From contig CAMAFX010000005.1 of the NCBI GenBank assembly GCA_945833925.1, positions 1 to 64,000 of the forward strand: a DNA stretch of 64,000 bases, in the 5' to 3' direction. Positions 37,482 through 46,305 of this stretch are shown here, piece by piece (position 1 is the first letter of the stretch; each line of letters starts with the position of its first letter). The DNA comes from an uncultured Prevotellaceae bacterium (lineage in GTDB: Bacteria; Bacteroidota; Bacteroidia; Bacteroidales; Bacteroidaceae). The notes beneath the pieces are model-generated. The model was given only the letters and a program-made list of their open reading frames with translations, ran no database searches and was not told where the DNA came from. The position numbers were made by a program, and so were the translations under genes.

Positions 37482-38162
37482 TTAATCTCCTTGTTTCGAA
37501 CTCAGATACTTATCGAGTCCTTCTCTACGAAGTTTACATGCTGGACAATGCCCGCATCCATCACCTACAACACCGTTATAGCATGTCAAGGTACTGTTAC
37601 GAACAAGGTCAAGCACTCCCAATTCATCTGCCAAAGCCCAAGTCTGCGCCTTATCAATCCACATTAGAGGGGTATGCAGAACAAACTGTTCGTCCATTGC
37701 AAGGTTTAGAGTCACGTTGAGACTCTTGATAAATGAGTCGCGACAGTCAGGATACCCACTGAAATCCGTCTGGCTTACACCTGTAACAAGATGACGGATT
37801 CCATATTCGCGTGCTTTTACAGCAGCAATGCTCAAGAAGAAAAGGTTACGTCCTGGAACGAATGTAGATGGAAAGGTGTCTTCTGGATTCTTCTCCTTCT
37901 CAATCTCAAGCGAAGTGTCGGTTAGTGAGCATCCGGTACTCAGTTTGCTTATAAAAGAGACATCCATCATCTCCCACTCCACTCCTGCATCCTTGGCAAT
38001 CTTCTCTGCCAATTCTACCTCGAGCGAATGTTTCTGTCCGTAGAAGAAACTTATGGCACGAACAGTCTTGAAGTGTGCCTTTGCCCAGAACAGACAAGTT
38101 GTACTGTCCTGACCACCGCTGAATACGACCAAAGCGGCATCGTCGATTTTTGTTGATTTCAT
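37482..38162 (-). CDS. queC: 7-cyano-7-deazaguanine synthase
   Basis: ATP-dependent synthesis of preQ0 from carboxydeazaguanine and ammonia. The 226-aa protein has the PP-loop [16 protein letters not shown] and the zinc-binding C-terminus [15 protein letters not shown]. It is first in a queC-queF operon; queD and queE are not in this window. The leader directly before the ATG contains a possible preQ1-binding structure. Confidence 0.96.
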   Translation of the reverse strand: MKSTKIDDAALVVFSGGQDSTTCLFWAKAHFKTVRAISFFYGQKHSLEVELAEKIAKDAGVEWEMMDVSFISKLSTGCSLTDTSLEIEKEKNPEDTFPSTFVPGRNLFFLSIAAVKAREYGIRHLVTGVSQTDFSGYPDCRDSFIKSLNVTLNLAMDEQFVLHTPLMWIDKAQTWALADELGVLDLVRNSTLTCYNGVVGDGCGHCPACKLRREGLDKYLSSKQGD

Positions 38163-38166
38163 CTTT

Positions 38167-38197
38167 CTTGTTTTTTTTAGAGGTTAACAAGCACTCT
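38167..38197 (-). promoter_or_regulatory. Candidate preQ1-I-like riboswitch in the queC leader
   Basis: Minus-strand RNA: P1 is AGAG (complement of 38194-38197) paired with CUCU (38179-38182), the loop contains CUUG (38188-38191), and after an A8 tract the tail CAAG (38167-38170) is complementary to that loop. This H-type pseudoknot layout (short P1, A-rich tail, loop-tail pairing four bases before the ATG) resembles class I preQ1 aptamers, including a C near the start of the loop. P1 is one pair shorter than usual. A competing ACAAG/CUUGU hairpin is also possible. Confidence 0.42.
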
Positions 38198-38358
38198 TGT
38201 GTTTATTGATTATTATTAAATTATTATTGAAATATCATTGAATCTTTATGGAACTACTATTGAAAGATTATAGAAATATTATAGAACTATGATGGAAACT
38301 ACTTGAAACTGACAAGGTAAAGTTTAAACTTGTTAATGTACATTTATCAAATAGAATA
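38198..38358. other. AT-rich leader region with short degenerate repeats
   Basis: Between the GNAT gene and the queC leader, ATTGAAA, TATAGAA and ATGGAA motifs recur every 12-15 bases (about 38225-38310). No ORF, and no TAnnTTTG box on the minus strand, so the queC promoter was not located. Confidence 0.4.
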
Positions 38359-38853
38359 TCAGAAAGATTTCTGGTAGACATCTGCATCGTAAAACGTGCC
38401 ATCACCTACACATATCCAATCTTTGAGGATTGCCGTATGCTGATAACCAGAATTTTGAAATGCTTTCTTAGCGGATTGGTTTTCTGTTGCCACATAAGCA
38501 ATAAGTTGATGCAGATGTATATGACGAGAAACATATAGATTAAGAGCATCGAGCATCTTGCTACCCAACCCACGATTGCGGAACTTCCTAAGCAGGATAA
38601 TTCCAACTTCAGCACGCTGGTGTTTTGGATTGAAGGCAAATATGTCGACCAAGCCAACCACATCATCCCCTTCTTGAGCAACAAGGCGCAACTGTCTGTC
38701 CGCAAAGAAATCATTTGTATTTAAACCAATGAATTGATTCAAGGTATAACGACTATAAGGTGCTGAGGTGTCAGCGTATGCCCACGTCTCCTCGTCATTC
38801 TCCAACTCGTAGAGACATTCAAGGTCTTCCGGTTCCAATGCTCTTAACAACAT
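38359..38853 (-). CDS. GNAT-family N-acetyltransferase (RimJ/RimL-like)
   Basis: A 164-aa acetyl-CoA-dependent transferase. The acetyl-CoA loop region is LLRKFRNRGLGSKMLDALN, followed by AYVATENQSAKKAFQNSGYQ, the usual C-terminal helix-strand of RimJ/RimL-type enzymes. Such proteins acetylate N-termini, small amines or drugs; the target is not predictable. It is downstream of the GT2 gene on the same strand (gap about 60 bases). Confidence 0.85.
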   Translation of the reverse strand: MLLRALEPEDLECLYELENDEETWAYADTSAPYSRYTLNQFIGLNTNDFFADRQLRLVAQEGDDVVGLVDIFAFNPKHQRAEVGIILLRKFRNRGLGSKMLDALNLYVSRHIHLHQLIAYVATENQSAKKAFQNSGYQHTAILKDWICVGDGTFYDADVYQKSF

Positions 38854-38915
38854 CTGTATATTATATCTACTTTATTGGTTCAAGATACAAAATCATATTT
38901 CTAACGCGTCCCGGA

Positions 38916-39923
38916 CTATGGCAGAAGCGTTCCTATCAAAGGATACTTGATTGCCAGATACTTTTGCGCATCAGTATTATTCACCTCAATCAATTGTTTT
39001 ACAATATCATCGTATGTAGTCTCGGTTATGTCGAACTCAACGTATTCGGGAACAAAATTATTGGTTCTGAACTTTGATATGAGATGCAACATCAGAGTCG
39101 CAAATGCCTTGCCAATAACAGCCATACGTATGAGCATACTCGACAGGAAATACTTGCCTTTGAAATGCTTGTCATAGAAAACAATCATAGCCTTATGGAA
39201 GACATTGACATATCGAAAGGTGCTGGGGTGTTCGCTCTCACCCTTGTAATGGATAATGGGTTGAGGAATAAAATAATTCTTCCATCCTCCCTTCAAGAGT
39301 CTGTATGACAGGTCTATATCCTCGCCATACATAAAGAACGTCTCATCGAGCAAGCCAACCTCATCCATAGCCTTTCGTCGCAACATCATATAAGCCCCAC
39401 TCAGAATCTCAATCTGTGCAGGTTTGTTGCGGTCAAGGTACTGCATATAGTATCTGCCAATAATTCTGTGTTTGGGGAACAACTTTGCAAGACCACTCAT
39501 CTTGCAGAACGACACTAACGGAGTTGGGACACCACGTCTTGATTCTGGAGCAAACCTGCCACACGAATTGTACAGCGCGACACCTACACATCCTGCATCG
39601 TCGTGTTCATCAAGCCATTTCACACTGTCTTCTATGGCAGATGTTGTAGCGATGGTGTCTGGATTAAGCAGGAGAACATAGTCGCTTTCAGACTGTCGTA
39701 TAGCCTGGTTGTTAGCAACCGAGAACCCCACATTTGCATCATTACAAATGAAATGGACATCAGGAAAGAGTGGCATAAGAAAGTCCAAAGAGCCATCGGA
39801 TGAATTATTGTCAACAACCCATATATCAGCATCAAGATTGCGTATGGCAACCTTAAGAGAATTCAAACACTGATACAGGTAGTGTTTTACATTGTAATTT
39901 ACTATGATGACTGATAGTTTCAT
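38916..39923 (-). CDS. Glycosyltransferase family 2
   Basis: A 335-aa GT-A enzyme starting at MKLSVIIVNYNVKHYL (an ATG 15 bases upstream is possible). Seen: WVVDNNSSDGSLDF, the DxD-like VLLLNPDT, and EDIDLSYRLLKGGW, the acceptor-side ED motif. Members resemble rhamnosyltransferases of the WbbL type that build surface polysaccharide. A hydrophobic, amphipathic segment near residues 260-280 (MLIRMAVIGKAFATLML) may attach it to the membrane. Confidence 0.9.
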   Translation of the reverse strand: MKLSVIIVNYNVKHYLYQCLNSLKVAIRNLDADIWVVDNNSSDGSLDFLMPLFPDVHFICNDANVGFSVANNQAIRQSESDYVLLLNPDTIATTSAIEDSVKWLDEHDDAGCVGVALYNSCGRFAPESRRGVPTPLVSFCKMSGLAKLFPKHRIIGRYYMQYLDRNKPAQIEILSGAYMMLRRKAMDEVGLLDETFFMYGEDIDLSYRLLKGGWKNYFIPQPIIHYKGESEHPSTFRYVNVFHKAMIVFYDKHFKGKYFLSSMLIRMAVIGKAFATLMLHLISKFRTNNFVPEYVEFDITETTYDDIVKQLIEVNNTDAQKYLAIKYPLIGTLLP

Positions 39924-39952
39924 ACTCTTCACATTCAAAATAAGTGTGGGAA

Positions 39953-40390
39953 TTACTCCTTACACATGGCTATCTCACTCTCTCTTCTACCTCTACTTGG
40001 CCAGATGAAGATCATCATTATTACACCCACCAAACTACACCAAATAACAGACGGGCAACCAAATATAAAATGAAAAATTATAGGAAGTATAACCACAAGA
40101 TTAAGCATAGACCAACGCAACACTGCCCACTTCAGATAGTTATCTTCATTTTCCCGGATGCTTTTCTTTACAAAGTCAAAAGTCATCAGTTTAGGTGCTA
40201 AATAACAAAAAACGATGGTCATTAAATCCAGGATAACCTCTAACACATAGAGCACGTTATCTGTATAGGTTCCATTCTCAGAAATCTGATTGACATCCAT
40301 GCCAAGTTGTGACAAAGCGAAGTAAAGAACCAGTGCTGTGACGATGGTGAATATCATCGAAACACTCAATATTATGTCTGTTCTGTTCAC
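39953..40390 (-). CDS. Small four-helix membrane protein, function unknown
   Basis: A 145-aa protein with four predicted membrane segments (DIILSVSMIFTIVTALVLYFAL, VLYVLEVILDLMTIVFCYLA, VLRWSMLNLVVILPIIFHFIF, VIWCSLVGVIMMIFIW) and short charged loops. No family recognised. It lies between recR and the GT2 gene on the same strand and is probably co-transcribed. Confidence 0.7.
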   Translation of the reverse strand: MNRTDIILSVSMIFTIVTALVLYFALSQLGMDVNQISENGTYTDNVLYVLEVILDLMTIVFCYLAPKLMTFDFVKKSIRENEDNYLKWAVLRWSMLNLVVILPIIFHFIFGCPSVIWCSLVGVIMMIFIWPSRGRRESEIAMCKE

Positions 40391-40487
40391 GTTACTAATT
40401 AGATTTTAATAATACGAATTGTTTGTTGGTCAATAAAGAATCGTATTGCAAGTTAAGGTTCAATTACAATCACTTACAGTCACCACA

Positions 40488-41096
40488 TTACTGCTTGAAA
40501 GGAGTTCTGTTGATAATACTGCGTCCGAGAGTCACCTCGTCGGTATATTGCAATTCATCATTCTGTGCAATACCCCTTGCAATAACACTAATATTAATGT
40601 CAAATTCTGCGAGTTTTCGGAAGATGTAGAAGTTTGTCGTGTCACCCTCCATAGTTGGCGAGAGAGCCAGGATAACCTCACTTACACCACCTTCACGCAC
40701 ACGCTCTACAAGCGACGCTATCTGCAAGTCACTCGGACCGATGCCATCCATTGGTGAGATTACGCCACCCAGCACATGATACAACCCCCTGAACGACTGA
40801 GTATTCTCGACAGCCATGACGTCCTGTATGTTCTCGACAACACATATCACGCTGGCATCGCGCTTAGGGTTGGCGCATATGGAACAAGTATCAGAGTCAC
40901 TTATGTTATGACACACATGACAGTATTTTACCTCACGTCGCAACTGACTGATGGCATCGGCAAAACCCTGTACCTGTTCATTTTCCTGTCTAAGTATGTG
41001 CAGTACGAGCCTTAGAGCCGTTTTCGGCCCGATACCAGGCAGTTTGCTGAATTCGTCGACTGCCCTGCTGAGTAATATAGATGGATACTGTGTCAA
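40488..41096 (-). CDS. recR: Recombination mediator RecR
   Basis: Acts with RecO and RecF in RecA loading at gaps. The 202-aa protein has an N-terminal helix-hairpin-helix ([15 protein letters not shown]), the Cys4 zinc finger [16 protein letters not shown], a Toprim domain starting [14 protein letters not shown] and the C-terminal [13 protein letters not shown]. Normal length. It follows hisB by 25 bases. Confidence 0.97.
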   Translation of the reverse strand: MTQYPSILLSRAVDEFSKLPGIGPKTALRLVLHILRQENEQVQGFADAISQLRREVKYCHVCHNISDSDTCSICANPKRDASVICVVENIQDVMAVENTQSFRGLYHVLGGVISPMDGIGPSDLQIASLVERVREGGVSEVILALSPTMEGDTTNFYIFRKLAEFDINISVIARGIAQNDELQYTDEVTLGRSIINRTPFKQ

Positions 41097-41121
41097 CTCT
41101 TATATATATATAATGTATTCC

Positions 41122-42216
41122 CTACAATGTACCTTTGCTCGATGGCAATGTAAAATGTTCCACGTCACGACGAACAGCCATACGGATGGAACGTGCCAGA
41201 GCCTTGAAGATACCTTCTATCTTATGATGTTCGTTCTGTCCCTCAGCCTTTATGTTGAGATTCATCTTTGAAGCGTCGCTCAGACTCTTGAAGAAATGCA
41301 GAAACATCTCAGTAGGCATCTCGCCAACCTTTTCTCTATGAAATTCCACATCCCATACAAGCCATGGTCTGCCTCCGAAATCAAGAGCCACCTGGCACAG
41401 ACAGTCATCCATAGGCAGGCAATATCCGTATCTTTCGATGCCTCGCTTGTCGCCAAGCGCCTTGAGCAGACACTCGCCCAATGCAAGTGCAGTGTCCTCG
41501 ATGGTGTGATGCTCATCCACGTCAAGATCGCCATTACACTTAATGTCAAGGTCTATCTGCCCATGCTTGGCTATCTGTTCGAGCATATGGTCGAAGAATC
41601 CCAAGCCTGTATGTATGTTGCTTCTGCCATATCCGTCGAGATTGACAGAAATGCTGATGTCAGTCTCCTTCGTAGTACGCATAACCTCAGCCACACGTTC
41701 GCCAGCAAAAACAATCTCCTTAATCTTCTCCCAGGTACCACCGTTTCTGCCTTCAGAAGGTTCGCTTCCGTCGGTCAGTAGCAAAGCCTTGCATCCAAGA
41801 TTGTCTGCCAGCAAAGCATCTGTCACACGGTCGCCAATGACGTAACACTGCGACATGTCATAGGAACCATCCATATATGCTGTAAGCATGGCAGTCCCAG
41901 GCTTTCGTGTTGGCAGATTGTCCTCCAGAAAACTTCTGTCTATATGAATTGCATCAAAGACAACGCCCTCGCCTTTCAGAATGTCGAGCATCAGATTGTG
42001 CGTAGGCCAGAAATCCCTTTCCGGATATGAATCTGTACCAAGCCCATCCTGATTGCTTACCATAACCAGTTCGTAGTCAGTATGCTGTCGTATAAATTTC
42101 AGAGCACTGATGGCACCTGGCAGGAACTGGAATTTCTCGAACGAGTCAATCTGTTCGTCTGCCGGTTCAACAAGTATTGTTCCGTCTCTATCTATGAATA
42201 ATGCCTTCTTTAACAT
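41122..42216 (-). CDS. hisB: Bifunctional histidinol-phosphatase / imidazoleglycerol-phosphate dehydratase
   Basis: Two histidine-pathway steps in one 364-aa chain. The N-terminal HAD phosphatase opens [13 protein letters not shown]; the C-terminal dehydratase (from about residue 170) has [15 protein letters not shown] and [21 protein letters not shown], its manganese-binding motifs. The start at [12 protein letters not shown] was preferred to the ORF-track start 30 bases upstream. Last gene of hisG-hisD-hisC-hisB. Confidence 0.96.
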   Translation of the reverse strand: MLKKALFIDRDGTILVEPADEQIDSFEKFQFLPGAISALKFIRQHTDYELVMVSNQDGLGTDSYPERDFWPTHNLMLDILKGEGVVFDAIHIDRSFLEDNLPTRKPGTAMLTAYMDGSYDMSQCYVIGDRVTDALLADNLGCKALLLTDGSEPSEGRNGGTWEKIKEIVFAGERVAEVMRTTKETDISISVNLDGYGRSNIHTGLGFFDHMLEQIAKHGQIDLDIKCNGDLDVDEHHTIEDTALALGECLLKALGDKRGIERYGYCLPMDDCLCQVALDFGGRPWLVWDVEFHREKVGEMPTEMFLHFFKSLSDASKMNLNIKAEGQNEHHKIEGIFKALARSIRMAVRRDVEHFTLPSSKGTL

Positions 42217-42227
42217 CTCTATATTCT

Positions 42228-43265
42228 CTATAACTGACGCAAGCATGCCAGCAGTTCGTTGTTCTCTTGAGGAGTTCCGATTGTTATTCGGAGACAGTTA
42301 TTGCAAAGCGTAACTTTAGTACGATTGCGCACCACCACTCCACGATCAATAAGGTAATTGTAAATCTCTGTTGCATTCTTCACCTTGGCAAGGAAGAAGT
42401 TGGAGTCAGTTGGATAGACCTTCTCGCATATCGGCAGATCCTGAAATGCAGGCAGCATGTGGTCTCTTTCACTCTTAACCGCAGCAAGCCACTTGTTAAC
42501 ACGTCCAAGGTCGCTCATAATGTCGATTGCCTTCTGCTGAGTCAGTTCATTCACATTGTATGGGTATTTAACCTTATTCATCAAACCGATAATGTCGGTT
42601 GAGGCAAAAGCCATACCAAGTCTGATGGCAGCGCATCCCCACGCCTTGCTGAAGGTGTTGAGCACAATGATATTCTGCCACTTGCTGATATCCACCCTGA
42701 ACGGACGCTGTGATGCAAAGTCACCATAAGCCTCATCCAACACCACAATACCGTCAAAGCGGTCAAGCACCTTCTCTATCTCGCCACGGTCCATAGAATT
42801 GCCGGTAGGATTGTTAGGCGAGCATATCCAGATGACCTTTGTCTTGTCATCGCACGCAGTAAGAAGTTTGTCTGCGTTCAACTGGAAACCTTCATCCAAC
42901 ACGACACGTCTGTACTCCACATCATTGATATCGGCACAAACGCCATACATGCCATAAGTAGGCTCTATGGCAACAACATTATCAACTCCCGGATTGCAGA
43001 AAATACGATAGACAAGGTCTATTGCCTCGTCGCTTCCATTGCCGAGAAAAATATTCTCAGCAGGCACACCCTTAATGTCGCTTAGCCTTGCCTTCACGGT
43101 CTCTTGAAGAGGGTCAGGGTATCGGTTGAAAGGGCTGTTGTAGGGACTCTCGTTAGCATCAAGAAAGACGTGAGCCGGGCGTCCCTTAAACTCGTCTCTT
43201 GCACAACTGTATGGTGCCAATCGTAATATGTTGGGGCGAACAAGTTTCGACAAATCAATATTCAT
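42228..43265 (-). CDS. hisC: Histidinol-phosphate aminotransferase
   Basis: PLP-dependent aminotransferase of 345 aa. Seen: [34 protein letters not shown] and the PLP-lysine region [17 protein letters not shown]. The start at [13 protein letters not shown] fits the family better than the longer ORF (43301), which would overlap hisD. Third gene of the his operon. Confidence 0.95.
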   Translation of the reverse strand: MNIDLSKLVRPNILRLAPYSCARDEFKGRPAHVFLDANESPYNSPFNRYPDPLQETVKARLSDIKGVPAENIFLGNGSDEAIDLVYRIFCNPGVDNVVAIEPTYGMYGVCADINDVEYRRVVLDEGFQLNADKLLTACDDKTKVIWICSPNNPTGNSMDRGEIEKVLDRFDGIVVLDEAYGDFASQRPFRVDISKWQNIIVLNTFSKAWGCAAIRLGMAFASTDIIGLMNKVKYPYNVNELTQQKAIDIMSDLGRVNKWLAAVKSERDHMLPAFQDLPICEKVYPTDSNFFLAKVKNATEIYNYLIDRGVVVRNRTKVTLCNNCLRITIGTPQENNELLACLRQL

Positions 43266-43297
43266 ATCGTGATTATAATCAATATTTAATAATGAAA

Positions 43298-44581
43298 TCA
43301 CAGCGACTTAAGCCTCAATCTCATGGCATTTGCATGCGCCTCAAGGTATTCATTCTCTGCCATACAGACAACGGTATTTCCAATTCCCCTAACTCCATCA
43401 GGCGTGATGTGCTGGAAAGTGACCTTTCGCTGATAACTGTCGAGATTAACGCCATTGTAAGCCACAGCATATCCACTGGTTGGAAGTGTATGGTTCGTAC
43501 CACTTGCATAATCGCCGGCACTTTCCGGTGTCATATTGCCAAGGAACACGCTTCCTGCATTCACCACGCGCTCAGCCAGTTCCATATAGTTGGAGGTCTC
43601 TATGATGAGGTGTTCCGGAGCATAGGCATTTACCATCTCCATCATCTGTTCATCATCCTTAAGAAGAATAATCTTGCTGTGCTTGAGTGCCTGCTCTGCA
43701 ATTTCCATTCGCGGCAACTCGGCCAACTGTGCATCCAGTTCCTCCTCCACCCAACTGATAAACTTCTCGCTGGTGGTAAAGAGCAGTACCTGACTGTCCA
43801 CTCCGTGTTCGGCCTGAGAAAGAAGGTCTGCTGCAACAAACGAGGCATTGCTGCTTTCGTCTGCCAACACAGCCACCTCGCTCGGTCCTGCAGGCATGTC
43901 AATAGCAACGTCATGCAGCGAAACGTGCTGTTTTGCACACATCACGTACTGATTACCCGGACCGAATATCTTATACACTTTGGGAACTGTCTCTGTTCCG
44001 TATGCCATGGCACCAATAGCCTGAACTCCACCTATCTTGTAGATTTTGCTTACTCCTGCCACCTTGGCAGCAACAAGAATGGCAGGATTGACTCCACCAT
44101 CCTTGCTCGGAGGGGTGCAAAGCACGATTTCCTTGCATCCTGCTATCCTGGCAGGCGTTGCAAGCATCAGCACGGTACTGAACAATGGTGCGGTACCGCC
44201 TGGAATGTAAAGTCCCACCTTTTCAATGGCGATACTCTTCTGCCAGCAGCACACCCCAGGTTCAACCTCAACCCTCTCCCCTTCGAACTTCTGCGATGCA
44301 TGGAATGCTTCTATGTTTTTGTGAGCATGCACTATGGCTTGTCGCAGTTCCTCACCGACAAGACTCTCTGCCTTCTGCATCTCCTCGTCGCTTACCTGCA
44401 AGTCAGAAAGGCAGACATGGTCAAAACGCTCTTCGTATTCGCGCACAGCCTCATCGCCACGCTGACGGATGTCATTCAGCACACCTTCAACGACGGCATT
44501 CAGTTGCGAAGCCTCCTTTGCCGGGCGACGCAGCAGTTCTGGCCACTCCTCTTCTTTTGGATATCTGAATATATTCATCAA
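43298..44581 (-). CDS. hisD: Histidinol dehydrogenase
   Basis: Oxidises histidinol to histidine with two NAD+ and zinc. The 427-aa protein shows [46 protein letters not shown] and the C-terminal [14 protein letters not shown]. Its ATGATGA start overlaps the hisG stop, so the two are translationally coupled. Confidence 0.96.
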   Translation of the reverse strand: MMNIFRYPKEEEWPELLRRPAKEASQLNAVVEGVLNDIRQRGDEAVREYEERFDHVCLSDLQVSDEEMQKAESLVGEELRQAIVHAHKNIEAFHASQKFEGERVEVEPGVCCWQKSIAIEKVGLYIPGGTAPLFSTVLMLATPARIAGCKEIVLCTPPSKDGGVNPAILVAAKVAGVSKIYKIGGVQAIGAMAYGTETVPKVYKIFGPGNQYVMCAKQHVSLHDVAIDMPAGPSEVAVLADESSNASFVAADLLSQAEHGVDSQVLLFTTSEKFISWVEEELDAQLAELPRMEIAEQALKHSKIILLKDDEQMMEMVNAYAPEHLIIETSNYMELAERVVNAGSVFLGNMTPESAGDYASGTNHTLPTSGYAVAYNGVNLDSYQRKVTFQHITPDGVRGIGNTVVCMAENEYLEAHANAMRLRLKSL

Positions 44582-45429
44582 AGTATCATCTTTTCAATTG
44601 GAATAACAAGGATGCCCTGTGCTCCGAGTTCCTTCAGTTTAGAGATAATCTCCCAGAAACTCTTCTCGTCGATAACTGTGTGAACACTGTTCCATCCCTT
44701 TGTGGCAAGTGGCATTACAGTTGGACTCTTAGCACCTGGCAGTACTGAAATTATCTCGTCCAGTTTGTCAGAAGGCACGTTCATCAACACATACTTCTTG
44801 TCCTCGGCAGCCTTGACAGCCTCAATACGGAACAAAAGTTCGTTGAGAATCTCACGCTTGTCATCGGTCATCTTTGGGTCGCCGATAAGCAACGCCTCGC
44901 TCTTCATTACCACCTCAACCTCGCGAAGATTGTTGCTGACAAGTGTACTGCCCGAACCTACAATATCGAAAATGGCATCACTCAGTCCAATACCCGGACT
45001 AATCTCAACCGAACCGGTAATGACATGTATTTCTGCAGTAATGCCCTTCTCGTCAAGAAAATGCTGAAGAATAGCAGGATAACTTGTGGCAATCTTCTTG
45101 CCATTAAACCACTCCAGGCCTTCGTAATGCTCTGCTTTGGGTATTGCCAGTGACAAACGGCACTTGCTGAAACCCAAGCGGCGGACTACATCTGCTTCAT
45201 AGCCGCGCTCCTCGAACTCGTTCTCTCCAACGATACCAAGGTCTGCAACACCCGTTGCAACACTCTGAGGTATGTCATCATCGCGAAGGTAAAGCACTTC
45301 GATAGGGAAATTAGAACTCTGAACCAGCAATGTGCGCTTTGAGCTGCTTACCTTAATGCCAGCCTCCGCCAACAAAGCCATGGTGTCCTCGAAAAGCCTG
45401 CCTTTCGACTGAACTGCAATTCTTAACAT
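44578..45429 (-). CDS. hisG: ATP phosphoribosyltransferase, long form
   Basis: First enzyme of histidine synthesis. At 283 aa with a C-terminal ACT-like regulatory region (KYVLMNVPSDKLDEIISVLPGA), it is the long HisG that works without HisZ and is feedback-inhibited by histidine (family knowledge). The catalytic part has MLRIAVQSKGRLFEDTM and LGIVGENEFEERG. First gene of the operon hisG-hisD-hisC-hisB; hisA, F, H and I are not adjacent. Confidence 0.96.
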   Translation of the reverse strand: MLRIAVQSKGRLFEDTMALLAEAGIKVSSSKRTLLVQSSNFPIEVLYLRDDDIPQSVATGVADLGIVGENEFEERGYEADVVRRLGFSKCRLSLAIPKAEHYEGLEWFNGKKIATSYPAILQHFLDEKGITAEIHVITGSVEISPGIGLSDAIFDIVGSGSTLVSNNLREVEVVMKSEALLIGDPKMTDDKREILNELLFRIEAVKAAEDKKYVLMNVPSDKLDEIISVLPGAKSPTVMPLATKGWNSVHTVIDEKSFWEIISKLKELGAQGILVIPIEKMIL

Positions 45430-45496
45430 AATTCTTTCTACCTTTTATTACGGTTAAAACTAAAATGTTGGATATACCTTTCACTATAATCGAATA

Positions 45497-45527
45497 CAAA
45501 TTTATAAAAAAAGTAAAGAAACACAAA
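45497..45527 (-). promoter_or_regulatory. Promoter of the his operon
   Basis: Minus-strand TTTG (complement of 45524-45527), 19 nt, then TAAATTTG (complement of 45497-45504). Both elements match the consensus. The leader to the hisG ATG is about 60 bases; I see no histidine-rich leader peptide in it. Confidence 0.7.
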
Positions 45528-45609
45528 ACTTTAGCCCTATTTATGGCAAATAAACTTTCAAAACAACTGATTGTTACACCATATATATTTTAAATTGAAA
45601 GTAAATTGC

Positions 45610-45617
45610 TAACTTTG
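45610..45617 (+). promoter_or_regulatory. -7 box upstream of udk
   Basis: TAACTTTG, 43 bases before the udk ATG. No -33 partner at the standard distance. Confidence 0.5.
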
Positions 45618-45660
45618 CACTTATCATATACCATAAACCATAAAAACATTATTTGCAAAA

Positions 45661-46305
45661 ATGTACATCATAGGCATAGCAGGCGGAACAGGTTCGGGCA
45701 AAACAACCGTAGTAAGAAAAATTTTCGAGAGTCTCCCTCACAACCGAGTATCTCTCATTCCTCAGGACTCATATTACAACGACACTACTCCGCTCACGAT
45801 GGAAGAGCGTCACAAAATAAACTTCGACCATCCAAATGCCTTCGACTGGAAGTTGCTGACCGAGCACATTCAGAAACTGCGCAACGGAGAGGCTATAGAG
45901 CAGCCCACCTACAGTTATCTGGAATGCAACAGACAAAAGGAGACTATCCACGTCGAGCCCTGCGAGGTTATCATCATCGAAGGAATTATGGCTCTGTGGA
46001 ACGAGGAACTGCGCAAGTTGATGGACCTGAAGATATTTGTTGACGCTGATTCTGACGAGCGTTTGATACGCGTCATCAAGCGCGACACCATAGAGCGCGG
46101 ACGCACCACACAGATGGTCATAGACCGATATCTTGAGGTTCTGAAGCCTATGCACGAAGAGTTTATCGAGCCTACAAAGAGATTTGCAGACCTCATCATC
46201 CCCCAGGGCGGCAAGAACAAGCAAGCCATCGAGATTATGAGTACACACATCATCCATCGCCTTCACGCAGACACACAAACGAACGACACACAAACGAACG
46301 AATAA
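45661..46305 (+). CDS. udk: Uridine kinase
   Basis: Phosphorylates uridine and cytidine in pyrimidine salvage. The 214-aa protein has the P-loop GIAGGTGSGKTT, the PQDSYYND substrate segment, IEGIMAL and RVIKRDTIERGRTTQMV. The C-terminus carries a duplicated TQTNDTQTNE tail. The first GH92 gene starts directly after its stop codon. Confidence 0.95.
   Translation: MYIIGIAGGTGSGKTTVVRKIFESLPHNRVSLIPQDSYYNDTTPLTMEERHKINFDHPNAFDWKLLTEHIQKLRNGEAIEQPTYSYLECNRQKETIHVEPCEVIIIEGIMALWNEELRKLMDLKIFVDADSDERLIRVIKRDTIERGRTTQMVIDRYLEVLKPMHEEFIEPTKRFADLIIPQGGKNKQAIEIMSTHIIHRLHADTQTNDTQTNE

Noticed and set aside
43199-44683. 494-aa plus-strand ORF
   Set aside because: Completely antisense to hisD, which has all family motifs; the translation is Cys/His-rich without a recognisable domain.
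45430-45496. Histidine attenuator leader peptide before hisG
   Set aside because: The leader is about 60 bases and contains no run of His codons or terminator/antiterminator pair.
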